The notes under the pieces: model-generated
Told to the model about the DNA's origin: nothing
The model's database searches: none
Seen by the model: only the letters and a program-made list of their open reading frames with translations
In this document: in pieces, positions 1 through 8,239 of the stretch
Layout of the letters: each line of letters begins with the position of its first letter
Numbering within the stretch: the stretch's first letter is position 1
Program-made: the position numbers and the translations under genes
From: Actinomadura latina NBRC 106108
Lineage (GTDB): Bacteria; Actinomycetota; Actinomycetes; Streptosporangiales; Streptosporangiaceae
DNA length: 64,000 nt
Direction: 5' to 3'
Assembly (NCBI RefSeq): GCF_001552195.1
Contig: NZ_BCQS01000003.1
Location: forward strand, 1,010,403 to 1,074,402

Positions 1-2
1 TC

Positions 3-278
3 GACCGCATCATCGCGGGAGCGCGGAACCGCGGCCAGGCGCCCGACCCGGCGCAGGGCCCGCCGCCGCCCGGCGTGACCGTCCTCGGCGGCCTGGCGCT
101 CGACCCGAAGGGCGCCGACCTGCTGTCCGGCCAATGGGGCGGGCGGCTGGACCGGTCGCTGCTCATCCGGTCGGCCCGCGAGGTTGCGGCCGACCTCACC
201 GGACGCCTCGCCCCCGCCCCGCCCGCCGAGGCGCCCGCGCAGGTTCCGGTCGGGGCGCAGCGGGAGGGGAGGCACTAG
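3..278 (+). CDS. C-terminal end of a probable TadZ/CpaE-like pilus ATPase (5' truncated by window)
   Basis: An open frame runs in from the left window edge for 91 codons and stops one base before the CpaF start codon. The visible tail contains a hydrophobic stretch (VTVLGGLALDP), then a Gly/Asp-rich segment and a basic LDRSLLIRSAREVAADL helix, followed by an Ala/Pro tail. This resembles the C-terminus of the MinD/ParA-like (CpaE/TadZ) proteins that precede cpaF in actinobacterial tad operons. No Walker motif lies inside the window, so the family call rests on position and general resemblance only. The direct junction with cpaF suggests co-translation. Confidence 0.5.
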   Translation, partial: DRIIAGARNRGQAPDPAQGPPPPGVTVLGGLALDPKGADLLSGQWGGRLDRSLLIRSAREVAADLTGRLAPAPPAEAPAQVPVGAQREGRH

Positions 279-1580
279 ATGGACCACGGGCTCGTCAAAC
301 GCCTCCGCCAGGAGGTCGGCGACCGGCTGGCGCAGCAGCGCCGGCTGGACGCGGCGAACGGGCTGCCGTCGATGTCCGGGGAGGACGAGCGGCAGTTCGC
401 CCGCGCGCTGATCGGCCAGGTGCTGGAGGAGTTCGCGCGCGGCGAGATCACCTCCGGGCGCCGCCCGCCGAACGCCGAAGAGGAGGAGGCGCTCGCCGCC
501 GGCGTGCACGCGGCGCTGTTCGGCGTCGGCCGGCTCCAGCCGCTGCTCGAAGACCCCGAGATCGAGAACATCGACATCAACGGCTGCGACCGCGTGTTCA
601 TCGGCTACGCCGACGGGCGCGAGGTGATGGCCGAGCCGGTCGCCGAGAGCGACGAGGAACTGGTCGAGCTGATCCAGATCCTCGCCGCCTACAGCGGGCT
701 GTCGTCGCGCCCGTTCGACACCGCGAACCCGCAGCTCGACCTGCGCCTCCCGGACGGCTCGCGCCTCTCGGCCGTGATGGACGTGACCGTCCGTCCCGCG
801 CTGTCGATCCGGCGCGCCCGGCTCGGCAAGGTGTTCCTCGCCGACCTCGTCGGCAACGGGACGTTCTCCCAGGAGATCGGGCAGTTCTTCCGCGCCGCCG
901 TCCTCGCCCGGAAGAACATCATGCTCGCGGGCGCGACGAACGCGGGGAAGACGACGCTGCTGCGCGCGGTCGCCAACGAGATCCCGCCGAACGAGCGGCT
1001 GATCACCGTCGAACGCGCCCTCGAACTCGGCCTGGACGCCTTCCCCGAGCTGCACCCGAACTGCGTCGCGTTCGAGCAGCGCCTCCCGAACTCCGAGGGG
1101 CAGGGCGCGATCTCGATGGCGGAGCTGGTCCGCCGGTCGCTGCGCATGAACCCGTCCCGGGTGATCGTCGGGGAGGTCCTCGGCGACGAGATCGTCACGA
1201 TGCTGAACGCGATGACGCAGGGCAACGACGGGTCGCTGTCCACGATCCACGCGAACTCGTCGGTGGAGGTCTTCAACCGCGTCGCCACGTACGCGATCCA
1301 GTCGGAGGAGCGGCTGCCGGTCGAGGCGACCCACATGCTGATCGCGGGCGCGATCGACTTCGTGGTCTTCATCGAGAAGCGCAACGAGTACGCGTCCGGG
1401 GGGCGGCTGCGCCGCTTCGTGTCCAGCGTCCGGGAGGTCACCGGCGTGGACGGGCGGGTCCTGTCGTCGGAGGTGTTCGCGCTCGGCCCGGGCGGGTTCG
1501 CCGTCCCGGCCGCGCCGATCTCCTGCGCCGCCGAACTCGCCGAGCACGGCTACGACCCGTCGGCCGGGGGCGGTTGGTGA
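279..1580 (+). CDS. cpaF: CpaF/TadA-family secretion ATPase of the Tad pilus
   Basis: This is a 433-aa type II/IV secretion ATPase that would power assembly of Flp-type pili at the cytoplasmic membrane. Walker A is at residues 218-226 (GATNAGKTT). A Walker B-like segment (RVIVGEVLGDE) is near residue 295 and is followed by the MLNAMTQGNDGSLSTIHANS region that contains the family's His box. The N-terminal domain contains the 'IENIDINGCDRVF' motif typical of CpaF. The ATG follows the previous stop directly, with GGGAGGGGAGG just upstream as ribosome site. The stop overlaps the next start (GGTGATG), so translation is probably coupled to tadB. Length is normal for actinobacterial CpaF. Confidence 0.93.
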   Translation: MDHGLVKRLRQEVGDRLAQQRRLDAANGLPSMSGEDERQFARALIGQVLEEFARGEITSGRRPPNAEEEEALAAGVHAALFGVGRLQPLLEDPEIENIDINGCDRVFIGYADGREVMAEPVAESDEELVELIQILAAYSGLSSRPFDTANPQLDLRLPDGSRLSAVMDVTVRPALSIRRARLGKVFLADLVGNGTFSQEIGQFFRAAVLARKNIMLAGATNAGKTTLLRAVANEIPPNERLITVERALELGLDAFPELHPNCVAFEQRLPNSEGQGAISMAELVRRSLRMNPSRVIVGEVLGDEIVTMLNAMTQGNDGSLSTIHANSSVEVFNRVATYAIQSEERLPVEATHMLIAGAIDFVVFIEKRNEYASGGRLRRFVSSVREVTGVDGRVLSSEVFALGPGGFAVPAAPISCAAELAEHGYDPSAGGGW

Positions 1581-2557
1581 TGTACTCGCCGGACCTCCTC
1601 CTCGCCATCGTCGCGGGCGCCGTGGCCGGCGGCGGCTTGCTGCTGCTGATCGCCGCGCTGCGCGGGCTGCCCGCCCGCACGAAGCCCGCGCGCGGGCGCA
1701 GCCGCGAGGACCTCGTCCGCACCCTCACCACCCGCACCGCCGTCGCCGTCATCGTCGGCTTCCTCGTCCTGATCGTGACGCAGTGGCCGATCGCCGCCGC
1801 CGGCACCGGCGCGCTCGTCCTCGCCTGGAACGGGCTGGCGGGCGGCGCCGCCGAGGAGCGCCGCGGCATGGCGCGGCTGGAGGGCCTCGCCGCCTGGACG
1901 GAGTCGCTCCGCGACACGATCGCCGGCGCCGTCGGCCTCGAACAGGCGATCCCGGCCTCGCAGCGCGCCGCCGCGCCCGCCCTGCGGCAGCCGCTCCGCG
2001 ACCTCGTCGACCGGCTGCACACCCGCGTCCCGATGCCGGAGGCGCTGCGCCGGTTCGCCGACGACATCGACGACCCGTCCGCCGACCTGGTGATCGCCGC
2101 GCTGATCCTGAACGCCAAGCTGCGCGGGCCCGGCCTGCGCGACATGCTGAGCGCGCTCGCCACGTCCGCCCGCGCCGAGCTGGACATGCGCCGCCGCGTC
2201 GAGGCCGACCGGCGCGCCACCCGGCGCAGCGTCCGCATCGTCGTCGCCGTCTCCGTCGGGACGGCCCTCGCCCTCGCCGTGTTCAACCACTCCTACGTCG
2301 AGCCGTACGACGACTTCCTCGGGCAGCTCGTCCTGTGCATCGTCGTCGCCCTGTACGGGGCGGCGTTCCTGTGGCTGCGGCGGCTGTCGCGGTACGAGCT
2401 GCCGGGACGGTTCCTCAGCGAGCCCCGCAAACCGGCCGAGCCGGGCGTGCCGGGCGAGGTGCCGAGCACGGTCGCCGGCTGGCAGGGCAGGAAGGCCCAG
2501 GAGCCCGCGCCGCGCGGCCGGCACACCACGGACGCCGGCGGGGGTGGCGCGTCGTGA
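1580..2557 (+). CDS. tadB: TadB-like type II secretion system F-domain membrane protein
   Basis: This 325-aa integral membrane protein should be one half of the TadB/TadC inner-membrane platform on which CpaF acts. It has an N-terminal membrane segment (about residues 5-27), a second hydrophobic block (about 50-90), a soluble T2SSF-like helical domain with 'LEGLAAWTESLRDTI', and two further membrane segments near residues 215-235 and 250-270. The tail is polar and Pro/Gly-rich. ATG 1580 overlaps the cpaF stop; an in-frame GTG at 1577 is the only close alternative. The stop overlaps the tadC start. Confidence 0.88.
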   Translation: MYSPDLLLAIVAGAVAGGGLLLLIAALRGLPARTKPARGRSREDLVRTLTTRTAVAVIVGFLVLIVTQWPIAAAGTGALVLAWNGLAGGAAEERRGMARLEGLAAWTESLRDTIAGAVGLEQAIPASQRAAAPALRQPLRDLVDRLHTRVPMPEALRRFADDIDDPSADLVIAALILNAKLRGPGLRDMLSALATSARAELDMRRRVEADRRATRRSVRIVVAVSVGTALALAVFNHSYVEPYDDFLGQLVLCIVVALYGAAFLWLRRLSRYELPGRFLSEPRKPAEPGVPGEVPSTVAGWQGRKAQEPAPRGRHTTDAGGGGAS

Positions 2558-3471
2558 ACGCCGCGATGATCGCGGGCGCCGTCGCCGGCCTCGGCCTCTA
2601 CGTCCTCGTCCGGGCGCTGTTCCCGGCCCGTCCCGGCCTCGCCGCCCGGATGGCCGCGCTCGACGCGGCCCGCCGCCGCGACCTGGAGGAGCAGCAGCTC
2701 GGCCGGATGTCTCCGACCCTGGAACGGGTCGGCGGCATGCGCGCCCGGATCGGACGCGAGCTGGCCCGGTTCTGCGAGTCGCGCGGCTGGCGGCTCCGGT
2801 CCGTCCGCGCCGACCTCGCGATCACCGAGCGGTCGCTGGAGGCGTACCTCGCCACGAAGTTCCTGCTGCCCGCCGGCGCGCTGCTGTTCGTCCCGCTGAT
2901 CGTCGCCTACTTCACGCTGCTCGGGCTCGGCTCGTCCGTCGCCGTCCCCGCGTGGATCTGCGTGCTGTTCGCCGTCCTGTTCTTCTTCTTCCCCGACATG
3001 CAGCTCCGCCAGGAGGCGCAGGCCCGCCGGCAGGACTTCCGGCACGTCGTCGGCGCGTTCCTCGACCTCGTCTCGATGAACCTCGCGGGCGGGCGCGGCG
3101 TCCCCGAGGCGCTGATGACCGCGTCCAACGTCGGCGAGGGCTGGGCGATGCACCGCATCCGGGACGCGCTGTCCAACGCCCGCATCACCGGGCAGACGCC
3201 CTGGCAGTCGCTCGGCCGGCTCGGCGAGGAACTCGACATCGCCGAGCTGCGCGACCTCGCCGGGGCGCTCGCGCTCGTCTCCGACGACGGCGCGCAGATC
3301 CGCAAGTCGCTCGCCGCCCGCGCCGCGTCCATGCGCAGCCGGGAGCTGTCGGAGCTGGAGGGCAAGGCCGGTGAGCGCTCCCAGTCGATGCTCGTCGCGC
3401 AGCTGTTCCTCTGCGCCGGATTCCTGATCTTCCTCGCCTACCCGGCCCTGATGCGGGTGCTCGCGTCATGA
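2554..3471 (+). CDS. tadC: TadC-like type II secretion system F-domain membrane protein
   Basis: This is a 305-aa membrane protein of the T2SSF family, the presumed partner of TadB. It has an N-terminal transmembrane helix, a long hydrophobic double span near residues 100-150 (ending FLFFFFPDMQL-like), a conserved cytoplasmic domain (RQDFRHVVGAFLDLVSMNLA), and a C-terminal helix (LFLCAGFLIFLAYPAL). GTG 2554 overlaps the tadB stop as GTGA. An internal ATG at 2566 is possible but would break the overlap pattern seen throughout this operon. It is followed after 37 nt by the pilin gene. Confidence 0.88.
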   Translation: MNAAMIAGAVAGLGLYVLVRALFPARPGLAARMAALDAARRRDLEEQQLGRMSPTLERVGGMRARIGRELARFCESRGWRLRSVRADLAITERSLEAYLATKFLLPAGALLFVPLIVAYFTLLGLGSSVAVPAWICVLFAVLFFFFPDMQLRQEAQARRQDFRHVVGAFLDLVSMNLAGGRGVPEALMTASNVGEGWAMHRIRDALSNARITGQTPWQSLGRLGEELDIAELRDLAGALALVSDDGAQIRKSLAARAASMRSRELSELEGKAGERSQSMLVAQLFLCAGFLIFLAYPALMRVLAS

Positions 3472-3508
3472 CCCGAGGGCCTGCCCGAAACCCCGTGGAG
3501 GTGTCTGG

Positions 3509-3730
3509 ATGAATCCGCTCAACCCCCTGAACGATCCGGCGGTCGCGTACCTGCGCGCCCTGCTCGGCGCCCGGATGGCGCGGCTGCGCGCGGAGGAGGA
3601 GCGCAGCCGCGGCGCGTCCGCCATCGAGTGGGCGATCATCACCGCGATCCTCGCGCTGATCGCGATCACGATCGGCGCGGTGATCCAGAAGAAGATCCAG
3701 GACAAGGCCAACAGCATCAACACGGGCTGA
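3509..3730 (+). CDS. Flp/TadE-like small pilin subunit
   Basis: This is a 73-aa small protein with the hallmark of Flp-type prepilins: a charged N-terminal leader of about 34 residues, then GASAIEWAIITAILALIAITIGAVI, a hydrophobic helix with Glu at the fifth position of the mature segment. The leader would be removed by a TadV-type prepilin peptidase before the helix. GGAGG precedes ATG 3509. Position directly after tadC and before the TadE-like genes supports its role as major pilin. No prepilin peptidase gene is present in this window, so it must lie elsewhere. Confidence 0.85.
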   Translation: MNPLNPLNDPAVAYLRALLGARMARLRAEEERSRGASAIEWAIITAILALIAITIGAVIQKKIQDKANSINTG

Positions 3731-3736
3731 CCGCCG

Positions 3737-4186
3737 ATGCGGTCCCGTGGGCGCCTCACGTCCCTCTTACGGTCGGACGCGGGCGTGTCGTCGATGGAGT
3801 GGGCGCTGCTCACCCCAGTCCTCATCCTGGTGATGCTCGTCGTCGTGCAGTTCGCCATGGTCTTCCACGCCCGGCACGTGGCGCTCGCCGCGGCGCAGGC
3901 GGGCGCCCGCGTCGCGCGGACGTCCCCGGTCGGCGGCGGCTGGGAGGGTGCGGCGACGGCGAAGGCGTCCGGGTCCGTCCGGGAGATCGGCCCGGACCTG
4001 CTGAGCGGGCTCCAGGTGCGGGCCGGTGAGGAGAACGACGAGCGGTGGGTGGAGGTCAGCGGCGAGGCGGTCCAGGTCGTCCCGTTCATGAGGTTCCACG
4101 TGTCGCAGCGCTCGCAGGGGCCGATCGAGTGCTTCCGTCCCGACGTCGGCTCGGGCACCGCCTGCCGGCAGGGGGCGGGCCCATGA
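3737..4186 (+). CDS. TadE-family pseudopilin
   Basis: This is a 149-aa TadE-like protein. It has a short basic leader (about 14 residues) followed by DAGVSSMEWALLTPVLILVMLVVVQFAMVFHARHVALAAAQAGAR, matching the TadE motif of an acidic residue early in a hydrophobic helix and the Ala-rich segment with conserved Arg. The rest is a small extracytoplasmic domain. It starts 6 nt after the pilin stop, and its stop overlaps the next gene as ATGA. It is likely a minor pilin or assembly factor of the Tad pilus. Confidence 0.85.
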   Translation: MRSRGRLTSLLRSDAGVSSMEWALLTPVLILVMLVVVQFAMVFHARHVALAAAQAGARVARTSPVGGGWEGAATAKASGSVREIGPDLLSGLQVRAGEENDERWVEVSGEAVQVVPFMRFHVSQRSQGPIECFRPDVGSGTACRQGAGP

Positions 4187-4650
4187 GGGACCGCGGCGCC
4201 CTGCGCCTTTGCGAGCGGGGCTCCATGTCGCTGGAGATGGTGCTGGTCACGCCCATCTTCATCGCGTTCCTGCTGTTCCTCGCGGGCGCGGGCCGGATGG
4301 TGGACGCGAAAAGCCAGGTGGACGGCGCCGCCCGCGACGCCGCCCGCGCCGCGTCCATCGCCCGCAGCGCCGGGTCCGCGCAGAACCTCGCCGCCGACAC
4401 CGCCGCCGCCGGGATGCGCGGCACCGACTGGTGCTCGGGCGGCCCCAGCGTCCAGACCGACGTGTCCGCCTGGGGCCCGGGTGGAAGCGTCGCTGTGACC
4501 GTCACCTGCGACGTCGATCTCGGCGACCTGGCGTTCATCGGGCTGCCCGGCACCAAGCGCCTGCAGGGTCACGCCATCGCGCCCGTCGACACGTTCACCA
4601 ACCGCGGGACGGACGCGGGCGGCGCCGACGACCCGGGAGCCGCGCCATGA
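4183..4650 (+). CDS. TadE-like pseudopilin
   Basis: This is a 155-aa protein with basic leader RDRGALRLCERGSMSLEMVLVTPIFIAFLLFLAGAGRMVDAKSQVDGAARDAARAASIAR. This again is the TadE/TadG N-terminal pattern, with Glu in the hydrophobic helix and an Ala/Arg-rich amphipathic continuation. Two cysteines (in DWCSGG and TCDVD) lie in the extracellular part and could form a disulfide. ATG 4183 overlaps the preceding stop by four bases, and its own stop overlaps the next ATG in the same way, so this is a translationally coupled trio. Confidence 0.82.
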   Translation: MRDRGALRLCERGSMSLEMVLVTPIFIAFLLFLAGAGRMVDAKSQVDGAARDAARAASIARSAGSAQNLAADTAAAGMRGTDWCSGGPSVQTDVSAWGPGGSVAVTVTCDVDLGDLAFIGLPGTKRLQGHAIAPVDTFTNRGTDAGGADDPGAAP

Positions 4651-5093
4651 GCCCCGCCGAACGCGCCGACCGTGTCGAACGCGGCGACCGCGGCACGATC
4701 GCGATGTACACGGTGCTGTTCACGCCGGTCGTCCTGCTGCTCGCCGGGCTGCTGGTGGACGGCGGCCTCGCCATCCACGCCCGGCAGCGGGCCGCCGACA
4801 TGGCCGAGCAGGCGGCGCGCGCCGGCGCGAACCAGATCGATACCGACGCCCTCCGCGAGACCGGCGAACCCGTCCTCGATCCGGGCCGGGCCCGGGCGGC
4901 GGCGTGCGACCTGCTCGCCGCCTACCCGGACGAGGTCACCGGGTCGCGGTGCGACGCCAACGACCAGGAGGTCGCGGTCACGGTCCAGATCAGCGTGAAG
5001 CCGCAGCTGCTCGGGATCATCCCCGGCTTCGGCTCGTTCCAGCTGACCTCCAGCGCGACCGCCCGCCCGGTCACCGGAGGAGATGGGCCGTGA
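4647..5093 (+). CDS. TadG/Rv3660-type pilus-assembly protein with pseudopilin N-terminus
   Basis: This is a 148-aa protein. The N-terminal DRGTIAMYTVLFTPVVLLLAGLLVDGGLAIHARQRAADMAEQAARAGANQID is characteristic of TadG-like (pilus assembly, 'helicase/secretion neighborhood') proteins. The short C-terminal domain ends in ITSSATARP-like sequence and carries two cysteines. It overlaps the preceding gene by ATGA. It lacks the large von Willebrand domain found in many proteobacterial TadG proteins, as is usual in actinobacteria. Confidence 0.8.
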   Translation: MSPAERADRVERGDRGTIAMYTVLFTPVVLLLAGLLVDGGLAIHARQRAADMAEQAARAGANQIDTDALRETGEPVLDPGRARAAACDLLAAYPDEVTGSRCDANDQEVAVTVQISVKPQLLGIIPGFGSFQLTSSATARPVTGGDGP

Positions 5094-5151
5094 TCGTGCG
5101 GGAGAACGGACTTACGATGAGGGCGACGTCCGGGGAAACGGCAGGGACGCG

Positions 5152-8100
5152 ATGGTGACGCGGCAGGATCGGCGAACGCCCGTCCGGGTGGACGGGCGCC
5201 GCAGCGCGGGCGACATTCTGGCCGGGATCGGCGCGGTCGCCGCGCTGGCCGCGCTGATGATCGGTGTCCCGTTCGCGCTGCTGACGCTGTTCGGGTCGCC
5301 GCTGCCGGACCACGTGCCGTCCGCGTCCGACCTCACGCAGAAGGTCGGGCCGGGTTCGCTCATCGCGATCCTGGTGGCGCTGGTGTGGCTCGCCTGGCTG
5401 CAGCTCGCCGCGTGCGTCGCCGTCGAGCTCTACGCGGGGATCCGCGGGGTCGGCGTGCCCGCGCGGGTGCCGCTCGCGGGCGGGACGCAGTCGCTCGTGC
5501 ACCGGCTCGTCGTGGCCGCGCTGCTGCTGTTCACCGCCACCACCACGATCATGCCCGCGTTCTCCGCCGGCGGGCTGTCGCAGCACCCGCCGGTCCAGGT
5601 GCAGATGCAGATGCAGCCGCAGTCGGCGCGGTTCCAGCAGGTCCCGGACGCGCCCGAGCAACAGGCCGCCGCCGGCCGGGTCGCCGGCGACCTCGCCGCG
5701 GACCCCGCCGAGAAGTCCGCCACCACGAAGATCTACCGGGTGCAGCCGCCGGAGGGACGCCACCACGAGAGCCTGTGGGAGATCGCCGAGAAGTGCCTCG
5801 GCGAGGGCCGCCGGTACAAGGAGATCTATTCCCTCAACAAGAACCACATCCAGCCGGACGGGACGCGCCTGACGATCGCCAGCCTGATCCGTCCGGGCTG
5901 GATCCTGGAGATGCCGGCGGACGCCAAGCATGCGAAGGTCATCCCGGCCGAGGACCTCCACGAGTACTTCCGGTACGGGCACGCCGTCCCGGACGAACCG
6001 GGCAAGCCCGCGCCCGAGCCGGCACCGCAGCGTCCGGCCGAGCCCCCGGCCGCGGAGGCGCCGCCCGCATCGCCGGCGCCGCCGGCCTCGGAAAGCCCGG
6101 CGCCCGAGCACAGCCCCGCGCCCGAGCAGACCCAGGCGCCCGAGCAGACCCAGGCGCCGGAGCAGACCCATGCGCCGGAGCAGAGCCGGGCACCCGAGCA
6201 GAGCGCGCCGCGGGAGTCCGAGCCCGCGCATCCGCCCGCGCACGGGGAGGGGCCGTCGAGCGAGATGGGCGGCGCCGCGGGCAGCGGCGGCGCGGCCGTC
6301 CCGGGCGAGGGCTCGCCGCAGCGGGAGGAGACCGGCGGGACGTTCGACCTCGGCTGGCCGCAGGGCCTCGCCGCGGCGTCGCTGGTCGCCGCCGGGCTGC
6401 TCGTCGCGCTCGGCCGGCGCCGCCGCGCCCAGCTGTGGCACCGCGCGTTCGGGCACATGGTCGTCCGGCCGGAGGGGGAGGCGGCCGAGGCGGAGCGGGC
6501 GCTGCGGATCGGCGCCGACGACGACGCGGCGAAACTCCTCGACCTCGGGCTGCGGCACATGTCGAAGTCCATGGCGGCGGGCGGCCGGGCCCTCCCGACC
6601 GTCTACGGGGTGCATCTCGGGCGCGGCAGCCTCGACCTGTGGATCGCGCCCGCCGACCGGAACCCGCCCGCCCCCTGGCAGGCGTTCGACGACGGGCAGG
6701 TGTGGCGGCTGCGCGGCGACGCGCTGCCCATGCTGGAGGCGTCCGACCTCGGCGACGTCCTCGCCCCCTACCCGGGCCTCGTGTCGATCGGCACGAACGC
6801 CAACGGCCGCATCCTCGTCGACCTGGAGGCCGCGCACGGGCTGATCGCGGTCCGCGGCCCCGAGGACGTCCGCCGCGCCGCGCTGTCCGCGATCGCGCTG
6901 GAGCTGGCCACCAACCGCTGGTCCGACCACATGCGGATCACACTCGTCGGGTTCGACGCGGAACTGGGCGAGGGCCTGACCGAGATCGCCCCGGACCGGG
7001 TGCGCTCCGTCCCGACGCTCAGCGACGCGCTGCCGGAGCTGGAGGGCCGCAGCGAGGAGGTGCGGCAGGCGCTCGCCGCGTCCGGCGTCGACTCGGTGCT
7101 CACCGGGCGCTGCCGCGGCGTGTTCGGCGAGGCGTGGATGCCGCACTACCTGATCATGGCGGACCGGCCGGACGAGCAGGAGGCCGACCGGCTCGTCGCG
7201 CTCGCCCGCACCGGCACCCGGATGGCCGCCGGCTACATCGTCCCCGGCGACGTGCAGGGCGCCACCTGGACGTGGGACGTCGACGACGCCGGGCACCTCC
7301 AGGCCGGCGTGCTCGGCTTCGAGGTCGACGCGCAACTCGTCCGCGACGACGACTACCGCGGCGTGTTCGAGCTGTTCCGCACCGCCGGGCGGCTCGACTC
7401 CGTGCAGCTGCCCGGGCTGTCCGGCGGCGCGGAGCCGCCGACCGCGCAGCAGTCGTCGGTCGACATCCGGCTGCTCGGCCCGATCGAGGTCGACGCCCCC
7501 GGCCCCATCGACGAGACCCGCCGCGAACTCTGCACCGAGCTGCTGGTGTTCCTCGCCGCGCACCCGGAGGGCGTCCACCCGACGGTGCTGTCCGGCGCGA
7601 TCTGGCCGCGCGGCGCCAGCGCGGGCGTCCGCGACGCGTGCGTGGCGCGCGTGTCCGACTGGCTCGGCCGGGACGCGCGCGGCCGCCCCAACCTGTACTA
7701 CGACGAGCGCGGCCGGATCAGGCTCGGCTCGGAGGTGCGGGTCGACATCGCCGTGTTCCGCTGGCTGGTGTGGCGGTCGGCGGCCGAACCCGCGTCCGAG
7801 ACCGCCTACATGGCGTACGCGCTGGACCTCGTCCGCGGCCCGCTGCTCGCCGACCGGCCGCGCGGCCGGTACGCGTGGCTGGCGAACCACGACCTGGAGT
7901 ACGAGACGCCCGCGCGGATCATCGACGTCGCGCACCGGCTCGTCGTCCTGCGGCTGGACGAGGGCGACCCGCGCGGCGCGGTCGGCGCGGCCCGCGCCGG
8001 GCTGCGGCTCGCGCCCGCCGACGAGGGCCTGTGGCGCGACCTGCTCCGCGCGACCCACGCGACCGGCGACGTCGCGCAGGTGCGGGTGGTCGTGGACGAG

Positions 8101-8208
8101 CTGCGCGCCCGCCTCGCCCGCGACCCGTTCCTCGACCAGCTCCAGCCCGAGACGGAGGCCCTGGTGGAGGAGCTCGTCCCCGACTGGCACCGCGTCGGCT
8201 CGCGCTGA
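5152..8208 (+). CDS. Membrane-anchored LysM and SARP/BTAD-domain protein of the tad operon
   Basis: This is a 1018-aa multidomain protein. It has predicted membrane helices near residues 22-46, 72-98 and 118-137, and a LysM-like segment near 195-258 (ESLWEIAEKCLGEGRRYKEIYSLN...GWILEMP). A Pro-rich region with APEQTQ repeats follows at 317-351, then a fourth helix near 400-422 and a long cytoplasmic part. The C-terminal 250 residues resemble the winged-helix plus bacterial transcriptional activator (BTAD) region of SARP regulators (IRLLGPIEVDAPG..., then TPR-like helices). Such LysM-BTAD proteins often close actinobacterial tad operons. ATG 5152 has AGGGA upstream; an in-frame ATG at 5083 would overlap the preceding gene. 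Whether it binds DNA or peptidoglycan is inference. Confidence 0.8.
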   Translation: MVTRQDRRTPVRVDGRRSAGDILAGIGAVAALAALMIGVPFALLTLFGSPLPDHVPSASDLTQKVGPGSLIAILVALVWLAWLQLAACVAVELYAGIRGVGVPARVPLAGGTQSLVHRLVVAALLLFTATTTIMPAFSAGGLSQHPPVQVQMQMQPQSARFQQVPDAPEQQAAAGRVAGDLAADPAEKSATTKIYRVQPPEGRHHESLWEIAEKCLGEGRRYKEIYSLNKNHIQPDGTRLTIASLIRPGWILEMPADAKHAKVIPAEDLHEYFRYGHAVPDEPGKPAPEPAPQRPAEPPAAEAPPASPAPPASESPAPEHSPAPEQTQAPEQTQAPEQTHAPEQSRAPEQSAPRESEPAHPPAHGEGPSSEMGGAAGSGGAAVPGEGSPQREETGGTFDLGWPQGLAAASLVAAGLLVALGRRRRAQLWHRAFGHMVVRPEGEAAEAERALRIGADDDAAKLLDLGLRHMSKSMAAGGRALPTVYGVHLGRGSLDLWIAPADRNPPAPWQAFDDGQVWRLRGDALPMLEASDLGDVLAPYPGLVSIGTNANGRILVDLEAAHGLIAVRGPEDVRRAALSAIALELATNRWSDHMRITLVGFDAELGEGLTEIAPDRVRSVPTLSDALPELEGRSEEVRQALAASGVDSVLTGRCRGVFGEAWMPHYLIMADRPDEQEADRLVALARTGTRMAAGYIVPGDVQGATWTWDVDDAGHLQAGVLGFEVDAQLVRDDDYRGVFELFRTAGRLDSVQLPGLSGGAEPPTAQQSSVDIRLLGPIEVDAPGPIDETRRELCTELLVFLAAHPEGVHPTVLSGAIWPRGASAGVRDACVARVSDWLGRDARGRPNLYYDERGRIRLGSEVRVDIAVFRWLVWRSAAEPASETAYMAYALDLVRGPLLADRPRGRYAWLANHDLEYETPARIIDVAHRLVVLRLDEGDPRGAVGAARAGLRLAPADEGLWRDLLRATHATGDVAQVRVVVDELRARLARDPFLDQLQPETEALVEELVPDWHRVGSR
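6100..6204 (+). repeat. In-frame APEQ(T/S)x hexapeptide repeat region
   Basis: An 18-bp unit (consensus gcgcccgagcagacccag) is repeated with drift about five to six times and encodes APEH-SP, APEQTQ, APEQTQ, APEQTH, APEQSR, APEQS. It lies in the Pro-rich linker between the LysM-like segment and the fourth membrane helix. Near-identical adjacent units suggest recent slippage, so unit number may vary between strains. Confidence 0.85.
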
Positions 8209-8239
8209 GACGGCGTAGCCGGGCCCGGCCGGCGCCCGT

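Noticed and set aside
5071..8190. A minus-strand open frame of over 1,000 codons opposite the LysM/BTAD gene
   Set aside because: Composition is Arg/Gly/Val low-complexity without domains, while the plus strand has clear helices, LysM and BTAD features.
8209..8239. GCCGGGCCCGGC palindrome between the LysM/BTAD and NYN genes as a terminator
   Set aside because: It is short and has no loop; in such GC-rich DNA this is expected by chance, though it may still help termination.
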